Assembly (NCBI RefSeq): GCF_002158865.1 | Contig: NZ_CP021455.1 | Coordinates: forward strand, 2,604,001-2,668,000 | Direction of reading: 5' to 3' | Source of the DNA: Comamonas serinivorans | Lineage (GTDB): Bacteria; Pseudomonadota; Gammaproteobacteria; Burkholderiales; Burkholderiaceae_C | Length of the DNA: 64,000 nt | Shown here: positions 17,803-25,987 of the stretch, piece after piece | Numbering within the stretch: position 1 is the stretch's first letter | Layout: each line of letters begins with the position of its first letter | Made by a program: the position numbers and the translations under genes | Notes under the pieces: model-generated | Seen by the model: only the letters and a program-made list of their open reading frames with translations | The model's database searches: none | What the model was told of the DNA's origin: nothing

Positions 17803-17854
17803 GCAGTATGGGCCAGCTGTCGTTTCAGATGAAACGCGAGCACAGCCATACTCC
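17803..17854. repeat. 52-bp palindromic element, copy 9
   Basis: The ends are GCAGTATGGGC and GCCATACTCC. The inner arms GTTTC and GAAAC flank AGAT. It ends eight bases before the stop of the SDR gene. Confidence 0.88.
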
Positions 17855-17862
17855 TCAAATCA

Positions 17863-18654
17863 TCAGCCGCCCACGACGGCGCTGACGCCCCCGTCGACCA
17901 CCAGACCCTGGCCGGTGATGTGCTGGCCGGCGTCGGAAGCCAGCAGCAGCACCGCGCCCTTCAGGTCCTCGTCGCCGCCCAGGCGGCCCAGCGGCGTGCC
18001 GGCGGCCATCTTGTCGGCGCCCATGTTCTCGATGGCGCCATGCGTGAGCTTGGTGGGGAAGAAGCCGGGGCAGATGGCGTTCACGCGGATGCCGTGGTGG
18101 CCCCACTCGGTCGCCAATGTGCGCGAGAAATTCAGCACCGCAGCCTTGGAGGTGTTGTAGGCCAGCATGTTGAGCCCGGCCGGGTTGCCACCCAACGCGG
18201 CGATCGAGGCCACGTTGACGATGGCGCCCTTGCGGCGCGGGATCATGGATTTCTTGCCCACCTGCTGGGCCAGCAGGAAGTAGCCTCGCACGTTGAGGTT
18301 CATGACCTTGTCCCAGGCGTCCAGGGGCAGATCCTCGGCCGGCGCGGCCCACGACGCGCCGGCGTTGTTGACCAGGATGTCCAGCGGCCCCAGGCGCGCC
18401 AGCGCCTCGTCGGCCAGGCGCGTCACATCGGCCGGATCGGCACAGTTGGCGGCGCACCAGCGCGCATCGATGCCGGCGGCCTGCAGCTGCTGCACGGCGT
18501 GTTCCAGTTCATCGGCCTTGCGCGCCGACAGCATGACCTTGGCACCCGCTTCGCCCAACGCCTGGGCCATCTGCAGGCCAAGGCCGCGCGAGCCCCCGGT
18601 CACCAGGGCGGTTCTGCCCGTCAAATCAAACAGCTGCTGCACGGTACGCGTCAT
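17863..18654 (-). CDS. Short-chain dehydrogenase/reductase (SDR)
   Basis: A 263-residue classical SDR. The cofactor motif is TGGSRGLG (about 19-26), followed by NNAG (about 97-100), the catalytic serine in NVASIAALGG, the YNTSK active-site pair (about 165-169) and the C-terminal VVDGG. The enzyme should oxidise an alcohol or reduce a ketone with NAD(P); similarity of the C-terminal half to gluconate and 3-oxoacyl reductases does not settle the substrate. The ATG at 18654 is chosen because upstream in-frame residues look like spacer. With the thioesterase and CurA-like reductase it forms a same-strand trio that could act on acyl intermediates, but palindromic copies separate all three. Confidence 0.87.
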   Translation of the reverse strand: MTRTVQQLFDLTGRTALVTGGSRGLGLQMAQALGEAGAKVMLSARKADELEHAVQQLQAAGIDARWCAANCADPADVTRLADEALARLGPLDILVNNAGASWAAPAEDLPLDAWDKVMNLNVRGYFLLAQQVGKKSMIPRRKGAIVNVASIAALGGNPAGLNMLAYNTSKAAVLNFSRTLATEWGHHGIRVNAICPGFFPTKLTHGAIENMGADKMAAGTPLGRLGGDEDLKGAVLLLASDAGQHITGQGLVVDGGVSAVVGG

Positions 18655-19042
18655 GAACAAGGTCTCCGGAAAGGCGGGCGTCACAGGTCGGCGCAGGGCA
18701 TGGGCGCCTGGCTCGGCGGCCATTCTAGGCAAGCGCCGCGGCCACCCGAGTGCCGCAGGCATCTGCGCGCGGTGCCCAGGGGCCACCGCGCAGGCCATCG
18801 GCAAGCCCTCCAACAGGCCGGGCTTCTGGCAGATGCCCCCGCGCCGCATGGTGCCCCTGGCCGTTACAGCCCGGCGACACCGGCGCCCGACACGCGATCC
18901 GACACGCAACGACAATGGCTGGCCGCGCCCCGGCGCCGTCTTGACCCATCCCGGCTACCTGCCATGACGGCTCACTGCGCTTTCGGCTCGCCCAGCGCCT
19001 GCGTTGGCGGGTCGCCGTTCACCCCCACAACCTGGATTGGCC
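18655..19042. other. Divergent promoter region, nothing else recognised
   Basis: About 390 bases between the SDR gene and the oppositely oriented 2-dehydropantoate reductase gene. It must hold promoters for both. I could not identify a clear operator or a palindromic element here. Confidence 0.5.
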
Positions 19043-19975
19043 ATGTCGACTTCCTTTTCCACGGCTCACCCGCTTCGCATCGGCGTCATGGGCGCCGGTG
19101 CCGTCGGGTGCTACTTCGGCGCCCTGCTCGCACGGGCCGGCCACGCCGTCACGCTGATCGGCCGCCCCGCGCATGTGCAAGCCATTGCCGACCGCGGCCT
19201 GCGCCTGCAGACCAGCACCGAGGATGTGCACATCCCCCTGGCCGCCAGCACCGAGGCCAGCTCCGTGCGCGACGCCGACGTGGTGCTGCTGTGCGTCAAA
19301 TCGGGCGACACCGAGGCCACGGCCGCGCAGCTCAAGCCGCACCTGCAAGCCGGAGCCCTGGTGCTCACGCTGCAGAACGGCGTGGACAACGACGCGCGTG
19401 CGCGCGCTGTGCTGGGACCTGCGCACCCCGTGGCCGCGGCCGTGGTCTACGTCGCCACGGCCATGGCCGGACCCGGCCACGTGCAGCACTTCGGACGCGG
19501 CGAGCTGGCCATCGCGCCGTCGCCGCTGAGCGAGCGCGTGGCGCGCGAGTTCACGGCCGCCGGCATCCCCACCGAGGTGTCGGACAACGTGCGCGGCACG
19601 CTGTGGGCCAAGCTGGTGATGAATTGCGCCTACAACGCGCTCTCGGCCTTGACGCAGCAGCCCTACGGCTGGCTGGTGCAGCAGCCGGGCACGCCCGAGG
19701 TCATCGCCGACCTGGTGGCCGAATGCCTGGCCGTGGCCGAGGCCGATGGCGTGGTGTTTCCCAGCGACGTGCACGCGGGCGTTCGGGCCATCGCGCAGAC
19801 CATGCCGGGGCAGCGCTCGTCCACCGCGCAAGACCTGGCACGCGGCAAACCCAGTGAGATCGACCACCTGAACGGCTACGTGGTGCAGCGCGGCGCGGCG
19901 CTGGGCGTGTCCACGCCCGTCAACCGCACGATGTGGACGCTGGTGCGTCTGCGCGAGCGCGCGGCTCAGGGCTGA
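19043..19975 (+). CDS. panE: 2-dehydropantoate 2-reductase family protein
   Basis: A 310-residue ketopantoate-reductase-type enzyme, which uses NADPH to reduce 2-dehydropantoate to pantoate in coenzyme A synthesis. Visible are the dinucleotide-binding GVMGAGAVGCYFG (about 14-26), CVKSGDTEATAA (about 87-98), LQNGVDN (about 113-119), the catalytic lysine in LWAKLVMN (about 189-196) and KPSEIDHLNGY near 272. The start at 19043 was chosen over the in-frame ATG at 19004 because the family N-terminus is MGAGAVG-proximal. The family contains many paralogues of unknown substrate, so the symbol is tentative. It ends about 200 bases before pyrG. Confidence 0.78.
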   Translation: MSTSFSTAHPLRIGVMGAGAVGCYFGALLARAGHAVTLIGRPAHVQAIADRGLRLQTSTEDVHIPLAASTEASSVRDADVVLLCVKSGDTEATAAQLKPHLQAGALVLTLQNGVDNDARARAVLGPAHPVAAAVVYVATAMAGPGHVQHFGRGELAIAPSPLSERVAREFTAAGIPTEVSDNVRGTLWAKLVMNCAYNALSALTQQPYGWLVQQPGTPEVIADLVAECLAVAEADGVVFPSDVHAGVRAIAQTMPGQRSSTAQDLARGKPSEIDHLNGYVVQRGAALGVSTPVNRTMWTLVRLRERAAQG

Positions 19976-20130
19976 GCCACGGCGTGCGATCAGCGCCGCC
20001 GCAATGCTGCTCGGCAGCCCTCAAGCAGGCTTGATGCGTCACAAAGGGGTACTTTGAAGGGCACGTGTTGCAGTCAACGGGCGCCAGGGACGACGCCGGG
20101 GGCGGTTCCAGCACCGTCACAGGCCTCCGA

Positions 20131-20136
20131 TACAAT
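20131..20136 (+). promoter_or_regulatory. Possible -10 element for pyrG
   Basis: TACAAT stands 46 bases before the pyrG start. A matching -35 is weak, so this is only a suggestion. Confidence 0.35.
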
Positions 20137-20181
20137 CGCCATTTCCCACCCCGCGGACACCCTGCGCTGTCCGTACGCGAA

Positions 20182-21879
20182 ATGACCAAATTCGTCTTCG
20201 TCACCGGTGGTGTGGTGTCTTCCCTGGGCAAAGGGATCGCCTCCGCCTCCTTGGCCGCCTTGCTTGAATCGCGCGGCCTCAAAGTCACCCTCATCAAGCT
20301 CGATCCCTACATCAACGTGGATCCAGGCACCATGTCGCCCTTCCAGCATGGCGAGGTCTTCGTGACCGACGACGGCGCCGAAACCGACCTGGACCTGGGC
20401 CATTACGAGCGGTTCATCGAAACGCGCATGCGCCAGGCGAACAACTTCACCACGGGCCGCATCTACCAGAGCGTGCTCGAGAAAGAGCGTCGCGGCGACT
20501 ACCTGGGCAAGACGGTGCAGGTCATCCCGCACGTCACCAACGAGATCCAGGAGTACATCAAGCGCGGCGCCGGCATCGGCACGCAGGACGCCGTGGACGT
20601 GGCCATCTGCGAGGTCGGCGGCACGGTGGGCGACATCGAGTCCCTGCCCTTCCTCGAGGCCGTGCGCCAGCTGGCCCTCAAGCTGGGCCTGAACAACTCG
20701 GCCTTTGTGCACCTGACCTACCTGCCGTGGATCGAGACGGCCGGCGAGCTGAAAACCAAGCCCACGCAGCACACGGTGCAAAAGCTGCGCGAGATCGGCA
20801 TCCAGCCCGACGCGCTGCTGTGCCGCGCCCAGTACGCCGTGCCCGAGGAAGAGCGCGAGAAGATCTCGCTGTTCACCAACGTGGCCGAATGGGGCGTGAT
20901 CAGCATGTGGGACGTGGACACCATCTACAAGGTGCCCCGCATGCTGCACGAGCAAGGCCTGGACGGCCTGATCTGCGACAAGCTGCGCCTGAACACCAAG
21001 CCGGCCGACCTCAAGCGCTGGGACGACCTGGTGCACGAGACCGAGCACCCGCAGGGCGAGGTCGACATCGCCATGGTGGGCAAGTACGTGGAGCTGTCCG
21101 ACAGCTACAAGTCGGTGAACGAAGCCCTCAAGCACGCCGGCATGCACAACCACGTGCGCGTGAACATCACCCACATCGACTCGGAAACGATCTCGGACGA
21201 CGACGCCATTGCCTTGCTGGGCAAGTACGACGGCGTCCTGGTGCCCGGCGGCTTTGGCGTGCGGGGCGTGGAAGGCAAGATCTCGACCGCGCGCTTTGCC
21301 CGGGAACACAAGGTGCCCTACCTCGGCATCTGCCTGGGCATGCAGGTCGCCACCATCGAGTTCGCCCGCCACGTCGCGCGCCTCAAGCACGCGAACTCGA
21401 CCGAGTTCGACCCGCGCACGCCCGAGCCCGTGATCGCGCTGATCACCGAGTGGAAGGACGCCGACGGCAGCATCCAAAAGCGCACCGAAAGCTCGGACCT
21501 GGGCGGCACCATGCGCCTGGGGGCGCAAAGCTCGGACGTGGCCGCCGGCACGCTGGCCCACAGCATCTATGGCGACGTGGTCACCGAGCGCCACCGCCAC
21601 CGCTACGAAGCCAACGTGACCTACCTGGACAAGCTGCGCGCGGCCGGCCTGGTCATCTCGGCCCTCACGCAACGCGAGCAGCTGACCGAGATCGTCGAGC
21701 TGCCCACCAGCGTCCATCCCTGGTTCATCGGCGTGCAGTTCCACCCCGAGTTCAAGTCCGTGCCCTGGGCCGGCCACCCGTTGTTCAACGCCTTCATCGC
21801 CGCTGCCATGGCGCAGCGCCAGGCCGCGGGCAAGCCGGTCGGGCTGGAAGCCCGGCAGGACAACGTGGGCCTGGCCTGA
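20182..21879 (+). CDS. pyrG: CTP synthase
   Basis: A 565-residue CTP synthase, which aminates UTP to CTP with ATP and glutamine. The N-terminal synthase domain begins TKFVFVTGGVVSSLGKGI and contains KLDPYINVDPGTM and the strongly conserved GGTVGDIE. The C-terminal class I glutaminase domain has the nucleophile in LGICLGMQ (cysteine about 385), and QFHPEFKS supplies the catalytic His-Glu pair. Length and motifs are complete. The frame is open further upstream; the ATG at 20182 matches the invariant family N-terminus. The order pyrG-kdsA-DUF1330-eno-ftsB is typical for Burkholderiales and supports that placement. Confidence 0.97.
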   Translation: MTKFVFVTGGVVSSLGKGIASASLAALLESRGLKVTLIKLDPYINVDPGTMSPFQHGEVFVTDDGAETDLDLGHYERFIETRMRQANNFTTGRIYQSVLEKERRGDYLGKTVQVIPHVTNEIQEYIKRGAGIGTQDAVDVAICEVGGTVGDIESLPFLEAVRQLALKLGLNNSAFVHLTYLPWIETAGELKTKPTQHTVQKLREIGIQPDALLCRAQYAVPEEEREKISLFTNVAEWGVISMWDVDTIYKVPRMLHEQGLDGLICDKLRLNTKPADLKRWDDLVHETEHPQGEVDIAMVGKYVELSDSYKSVNEALKHAGMHNHVRVNITHIDSETISDDDAIALLGKYDGVLVPGGFGVRGVEGKISTARFAREHKVPYLGICLGMQVATIEFARHVARLKHANSTEFDPRTPEPVIALITEWKDADGSIQKRTESSDLGGTMRLGAQSSDVAAGTLAHSIYGDVVTERHRHRYEANVTYLDKLRAAGLVISALTQREQLTEIVELPTSVHPWFIGVQFHPEFKSVPWAGHPLFNAFIAAAMAQRQAAGKPVGLEARQDNVGLA

Positions 21880-21887
21880 CCAATAGA

Positions 21888-21938
21888 CAGTATGGGCGGA
21901 TTGCCGTTTGCGAACCAACGGCAACCACCCCATACTCC
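21888..21938. repeat. 52-bp palindromic element, copy 10
   Basis: A very regular copy: CAGTATGGG pairs with CCCATACT, and TTGCCGTT with AACGGCAA. It lies eight bases after the pyrG stop and 25 bases before kdsA, inside what is otherwise an operon-like run. Confidence 0.92.
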
Positions 21939-21963
21939 ACCCATGCATCTTGAGTAGCCGATC

Positions 21964-22821
21964 ATGAAACTCTGCGATTTCAAGGCAGGCCTGGACCAGC
22001 CGTTTTTCCTCATCGCCGGCCCGTGCGTGGTCGAGTCCGAGCAACTGCAAATGGACGTGGCGGGCCAGCTCAAGGAGATGACGGCGGCGCTGGGCATCCC
22101 CTTCATCTTCAAAAGCAGCTACGACAAGGCCAACCGCAGCTCGGGCACCAGCTTCCGCGGTCCCGGCATGGACAAAGGTCTGGAGATCCTGGCCAAGGTC
22201 AAGCGCGAGCTGAACGTGCCCATCTTGACCGATGTGCACACCGAAGCCGAGATCCCGGCCGTGGCCGCCGTGGTCGATGTGCTGCAGACGCCCGCCTTCC
22301 TGTGCCGCCAGACCGATTTCATCCGCGCCTGCGCCCAGTCGGGCAAGCCGGTGAACATCAAGAAGGGGCAATTCCTGGCCCCGCACGACATGAAGAACGT
22401 CATCGACAAGGCGCGCGCCGCGGCCGCAGAAAAAGGCCTGGAAACCGACGCTTTCATGGCCTGCGAGCGCGGTGCCAGCTTTGGCTACAACAACCTCGTG
22501 AGCGACATGCGCTCGCTGGCCATCATGCGCGAGACGAACGCCCCGGTGGTGTTCGACGCCACCCACAGCGTGCAGCTGCCCGGCGGCCAGGGCACGTCGA
22601 GCGGCGGCATGCGCGAAATGGTGCCCGTGCTGGCCCGTGCGGCCGTCGCCGTCGGCGTGGCGGGCCTGTTCATGGAAACCCACCCCGACCCCAATCATGC
22701 GCTGTCGGACGGCCCCAACGCGGTGCCGCTCAAGCACATGAAGGCGCTGCTGGAATCGCTGCAGGCGCTGGACGCCGTGACCAAGCGCGCCGGCTTCCTC
22801 GAAGCCCACTTCGAGGCCTGA
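21964..22821 (+). CDS. kdsA: 3-deoxy-8-phosphooctulonate synthase
   Basis: A 285-residue KDO-8-phosphate synthase, which condenses arabinose 5-phosphate with phosphoenolpyruvate in the first committed step of lipopolysaccharide inner-core sugar synthesis. Motifs are IAGPCVVESE (about 17-26), FKSSYDKANRSS (about 46-57), GTSFRGPGMDKGL, CRQTDFIRAC (about 114-123) and FDATHSVQLPGG (about 198-209). The residue after CVVESE-type motifs and the conserved Asn in the DKANRS segment fit the metal-independent class. The gene is complete and its product is cytoplasmic. It follows pyrG, separated by palindromic copy 10. Confidence 0.96.
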   Translation: MKLCDFKAGLDQPFFLIAGPCVVESEQLQMDVAGQLKEMTAALGIPFIFKSSYDKANRSSGTSFRGPGMDKGLEILAKVKRELNVPILTDVHTEAEIPAVAAVVDVLQTPAFLCRQTDFIRACAQSGKPVNIKKGQFLAPHDMKNVIDKARAAAAEKGLETDAFMACERGASFGYNNLVSDMRSLAIMRETNAPVVFDATHSVQLPGGQGTSSGGMREMVPVLARAAVAVGVAGLFMETHPDPNHALSDGPNAVPLKHMKALLESLQALDAVTKRAGFLEAHFEA

Positions 22822-22848
22822 GTCCCTCCCCCGTTCAAAGGACACCCC

Positions 22849-23139
22849 ATGGCAAGCGGCTACGTGATGGCCTGGGTCACCGTGACCGACCCCGAGCAGT
22901 ACGAGGACTACCGGCGCTGGAGCACCGAGGCCATGCGCGTGCACGGCGCCGAGGTGTGCGTGCGCGGCGGCCAGATCGAGGTGATGGAGGGCGACTGGAC
23001 GCCCGAGCGCCTGGTGGTGCTGAAGTTCGCCAGCCTGCAGGCGGCACGAGACTTCTACCATTCGGCCGAATACCAACGCGCCAAGGCGGCGCGCCAGGGG
23101 GCAGCGGTCATGCGCCTGCTGTGCGTGGAAGGCACCTGA
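22849..23139 (+). CDS. DUF1330-family protein
   Basis: A 96-residue single-domain protein of the DUF1330 type, a small dimeric ferredoxin-like alpha-beta fold. Visible are GYVMAWVTVTDPEQYEDYRR at the start, a central VCVRGGQIEVMEGDW and the late F-Y-H-S-A-E-Y segment common to the family. Function is unknown. It stands 27 bases after kdsA and before eno, an arrangement commonly conserved in Burkholderiales, so it is probably co-transcribed with kdsA. Confidence 0.88.
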   Translation: MASGYVMAWVTVTDPEQYEDYRRWSTEAMRVHGAEVCVRGGQIEVMEGDWTPERLVVLKFASLQAARDFYHSAEYQRAKAARQGAAVMRLLCVEGT

Positions 23140-23201
23140 GCTGCGAAAATCACCCCTGGCCGCCGGCCGCGCGCCGGCCCGGCGTAATCCCGACATGACA
23201 T

Positions 23202-23252
23202 GGGTATGCGCCCACTCGCGTTGATTGACTGACGCAAGCGCGGCGATACCCC
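23202..23252. repeat. 52-bp palindromic element, copy 11
   Basis: The ends are GGGTATGCGC and GCGATACCCC, both of the GGG type. The centre carries GCGT and ACGC arms instead of CCGTT. It is 43 bases upstream of eno. Confidence 0.82.
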
Positions 23253-23294
23253 TTTATTTTCAAGTTCTCCAAGCATCTCAAGAAAGGTTCTCCC

Positions 23295-24581
23295 ATGAGC
23301 GCAATCGTAGACATCGTTGGACGCGAGGTCCTGGACAGCCGCGGCAACCCGACCGTGGAATGTGACGTGCTGCTGGAAAGCGGCGTGATGGGCCGTGCCG
23401 CCGTGCCCTCGGGCGCCTCGACCGGCTCGCGCGAAGCGATCGAGCTGCGCGACGGCGACAAGAGCCGCTACCTCGGCAAGGGCGTGCTCAAGGCCGTCGA
23501 GCACATCAACACCGAAATCAGCGAAGCCGTGCTGGGCCTGGACGCCGCCGAGCAAGCCTTCCTGGACAAGACCCTGATCGACCTGGATGGCACCGACAAC
23601 AAGAGCCGCCTGGGCGCCAACGCCATGCTGGCGGTGTCCATGGCCGTGGCCCGCGCCGCGGCCGAGGAATCAGGCCTGCCGCTGTACCGCTACTTCGGCG
23701 GCATGAACGGCAACCAGCTGCCCGTGCCCATGATGAACGTGATCAACGGCGGCGCCCATGCCAACAACAGCCTGGACCTGCAGGAGTTCATGATCATTCC
23801 GGTGGGCGCGCCCACCTTCCGCGAAGCCCTGCGCTACGGTGCCGAGGTGTTCCACGCCCTCAAGAAGATCATCGACGGCAAGGGCATGAGCACGGCCGTG
23901 GGCGACGAAGGCGGCTTTGCACCGTCGGTCGAGAACCACGAAGCCGCGATTCAGCTGATCCTGGACGCCATCACGGCCGCCGGTTACACGCCGGGTCAGG
24001 ACATCGTGCTGGCCCTGGACTGCGCCGCCTCTGAGTTTTACAAGGACGGCCAGTACGTGCTGGAAGGCGAAGGCGGCCTGAAGCTGACGGCCCAGCAATG
24101 GACCGACATGCTGGCCACCTGGTGCGACAAGTACCCCATCATCTCGATCGAAGACGGCATGGCCGAAGGCGACTGGGACGGCTGGAAGCTGCTGACCGAG
24201 AAGCTGGGCGACAAGGTGCAGCTGGTGGGTGACGACCTGTTCGTGACCAACACCAAGATCCTGAAGGAAGGCATCGACAAGCACATCGCCAATTCCATCC
24301 TGATCAAGATCAACCAGATCGGCACGCTGACCGAGACCTTCGCCGCCATCGAAATGGCCAAGCGCGCCGGCTACACGGCCGTCATCTCGCACCGCTCGGG
24401 CGAAACCGAAGACAGCACCATCTCCGACATCGCCGTGGGCCTGAACGCCGGCCAGATCAAGACCGGCTCGCTCTCGCGTTCGGACCGCATGGCCAAGTAC
24501 AACCAGCTGCTGCGCATCGAGGAAGACCTGGGCGACGTGGCCGTGTACCCGGGCCGCGACGCGTTTTACAACCTGCGCTGA
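23295..24581 (+). CDS. eno: Enolase
   Basis: A 428-residue enolase, which interconverts 2-phosphoglycerate and phosphoenolpyruvate in glycolysis and can join the RNA degradosome. The N-terminal IVDIVGREVLDSRGNPTVE is diagnostic. Further motifs are GASTGSREA, the catalytic glutamate region VGDEGGFAPS (about 202-211), the metal ligand segment SIEDGMAEGDWDGW (about 284-297), the catalytic lysine in LIKINQIGTLTET (about 335) and SHRSGETED (about 364). The C-terminus YNLR is typical for betaproteobacteria. It is complete, with a ribosome site AGAAAGG just upstream. Confidence 0.97.
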   Translation: MSAIVDIVGREVLDSRGNPTVECDVLLESGVMGRAAVPSGASTGSREAIELRDGDKSRYLGKGVLKAVEHINTEISEAVLGLDAAEQAFLDKTLIDLDGTDNKSRLGANAMLAVSMAVARAAAEESGLPLYRYFGGMNGNQLPVPMMNVINGGAHANNSLDLQEFMIIPVGAPTFREALRYGAEVFHALKKIIDGKGMSTAVGDEGGFAPSVENHEAAIQLILDAITAAGYTPGQDIVLALDCAASEFYKDGQYVLEGEGGLKLTAQQWTDMLATWCDKYPIISIEDGMAEGDWDGWKLLTEKLGDKVQLVGDDLFVTNTKILKEGIDKHIANSILIKINQIGTLTETFAAIEMAKRAGYTAVISHRSGETEDSTISDIAVGLNAGQIKTGSLSRSDRMAKYNQLLRIEEDLGDVAVYPGRDAFYNLR

Positions 24582-24639
24582 CGCAGAGCCTCCTGGCCGG
24601 GACCACCCCGGCCTGTTGCGCAGGGCACACCACGTCGGC

Positions 24640-24987
24640 CAACGCTTCTCCACCAACACCAGCCCCGCAGAACATCCTCAAGCTCTCCACCCTGTACCAG
24701 TTCGGGGGCGACCTGCGGCAATGGCGTGTCGGCGGCGGCGTGCAGTGGCAAAACCGTCTCTGCAACACGGACACCACGGCGGGTGTGGCTTGGCGCAACC
24801 AGCAAGGTGCCCATGCCATGGCCGACCTGATCGTCGGCTACCGCCTGGCGCCGGGAGCCGGCATCCAGCTCAACATCAGCAACCTGTTCGACAAGGTGTA
24901 CCGCGCCATCGGCCATTCGACCGAATGGGCACGGATGTCGACGGCGAGCCACGTGCCATCAAAGTCACGGCCCGATACACCTTCTGA
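24640..24987 (+). pseudogene. Remnant of a TonB-dependent siderophore receptor, C-terminal part
   Basis: Pieces of the last quarter of a FhuE-type outer-membrane receptor can be read in two or three frames. RFSTNTSPA lies in one frame. The second frame carries NILKLSTLYQFGGDLRQW, then ADLIVGYRLAPG and LNISNLFDKVYRAIG from 24671 on. The terminal GEPRAIKVTARYTF and stop lie in another frame from about 24926. These match the usual order (F-S-T-x-T-P, beta strands, N-N-L-F-D-K-x-Y, G-E-P-R, terminal aromatic). The N-terminal plug and most of the barrel are missing, so this is a decayed remnant. It lies directly behind eno, where ftsB would normally follow. Confidence 0.75.
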
Positions 24988-25089
24988 CGTCGTGTAGGCG
25001 CTTCAACGCGTGCAGGCCGTCTTCACGCCCTACAATTACGCTCCAATGCGCCGGCGGCCTGCCGGGCCGCCTGTACCTCCATCGCACCC

Positions 25090-25365
25090 ATGGTCAACCG
25101 CATCGTCTTCGTGGTCCTGATTTCGGCGCTGGCCATCATCCTGGGCCAGCTCTGGTTCACGCGCGGTGGTCTGCCCACCTCCAGCGACCTGCAACGGCGG
25201 CTGCATGCGCAGCTGGCCGCCAACGCCAAGATGCAGCTGGCCAATGACCAGCTGGCTTCCGAGCTGTCCGACCTGCGCGACGGCCTGGAAACGGTGGAGG
25301 AAAAGGCCCGCATCGAGCTGGGCATGGTCAAGCCCAATGAAATCCTCGTGCAGATTGCGCGCTGA
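25090..25365 (+). CDS. ftsB: Cell division protein FtsB
   Basis: A 91-residue bitopic membrane protein of the divisome, partner of FtsL and FtsQ. Residues 1-8 are cytoplasmic. One membrane helix covers about 5-22 (IVFVVLISALAIILGQLWF). A periplasmic coiled coil follows, with heptads through NAKMQLANDQLASELSDL, and then the conserved E-x-x-A-R-x-E-L-G-M-V-K-P-N-E segment. The position after eno is typical in proteobacteria, here interrupted by a receptor remnant. A possible -10 (TACAAT at 25031) may give it its own promoter. Confidence 0.93.
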   Translation: MVNRIVFVVLISALAIILGQLWFTRGGLPTSSDLQRRLHAQLAANAKMQLANDQLASELSDLRDGLETVEEKARIELGMVKPNEILVQIAR

Positions 25366-25389
25366 CCGCATGCACACCCACACCTGCCC

Positions 25390-25411
25390 ACGGACCTCTC
25401 GGTCCGTTTTT
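25390..25411 (+). terminator. Rho-independent terminator after ftsB
   Basis: A seven-base stem ACGGACC/GGTCCGT with a TCTC loop is followed by a run of T. It stands 24 bases after the ftsB stop. Confidence 0.85.
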
Positions 25412-25443
25412 CATGGGCGGATGACCGCAGGGCCAAAGGCCTG

Positions 25444-25914
25444 TCATCCAGCCTGGTGGACCGACAATTCGAGAATATCGTCGCCTGACGCGTCCTTTTC
25501 CCCGGTTGGCCGCCATCCCAGGTGGCGATAGAAGCTGTAGGACCGAACGTTCGGATCGCTGGAACACGCCAAGAACAGGCGCTGGAATCCTCGACGCCCG
25601 AGGCTTTCAACCATCATCGCCAGCAGGGCCTTGCCGATTCCTTGGCCTTCGTACGCGGGAAGCAGGGCCAACACCACGATCTCGCCGGTATCCCTGTCGC
25701 CAAAGCAGTAGCCAATCATCTGGCCCTCCATGCAGGCCACGAAGCCGGGGCAACTGCCATCCTGGATACCCCTGCTCCAGGACTCGGCGGTGATGCCGAG
25801 TGCACGCAAATCTGCTGCGGAGAATGCATTTTCTCGCGTCAGCCCTCGGATCCTGATGCACAAGGAGGCGTCATCCGGCGTGGCCGGGCGAAATGTCAGC
25901 GTGGTCCTGTTCAT
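25444..25914 (-). CDS. GNAT-family N-acetyltransferase
   Basis: A 156-residue acetyltransferase with the GNAT fold. The acetyl-CoA loop is LPAYEGQGIGKALLAMMVE (about 86-104), preceded by the beta strand GEIVVLAL and followed by FLACSSDPNVRSYSFYRHLGW (about 115-135, written here as adjoining short stretches of one motif). The substrate, a small molecule or protein amine, cannot be predicted. The start at 25914 was chosen over the longer frame because MNRTTLTFRPATPDD is a normal GNAT beginning. It follows the antiporter gene on the same strand with about 70 bases between them, so it may be in the same transcript. Confidence 0.82.
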   Translation of the reverse strand: MNRTTLTFRPATPDDASLCIRIRGLTRENAFSAADLRALGITAESWSRGIQDGSCPGFVACMEGQMIGYCFGDRDTGEIVVLALLPAYEGQGIGKALLAMMVESLGRRGFQRLFLACSSDPNVRSYSFYRHLGWRPTGEKDASGDDILELSVHQAG

Positions 25915-25987
25915 GCGGTCTGTCTTCACTGAAAAACCCGTGAAACCTGAGGGGGCGTCTCCCCCCAGCCCGTGGCCTTTCGACGCC

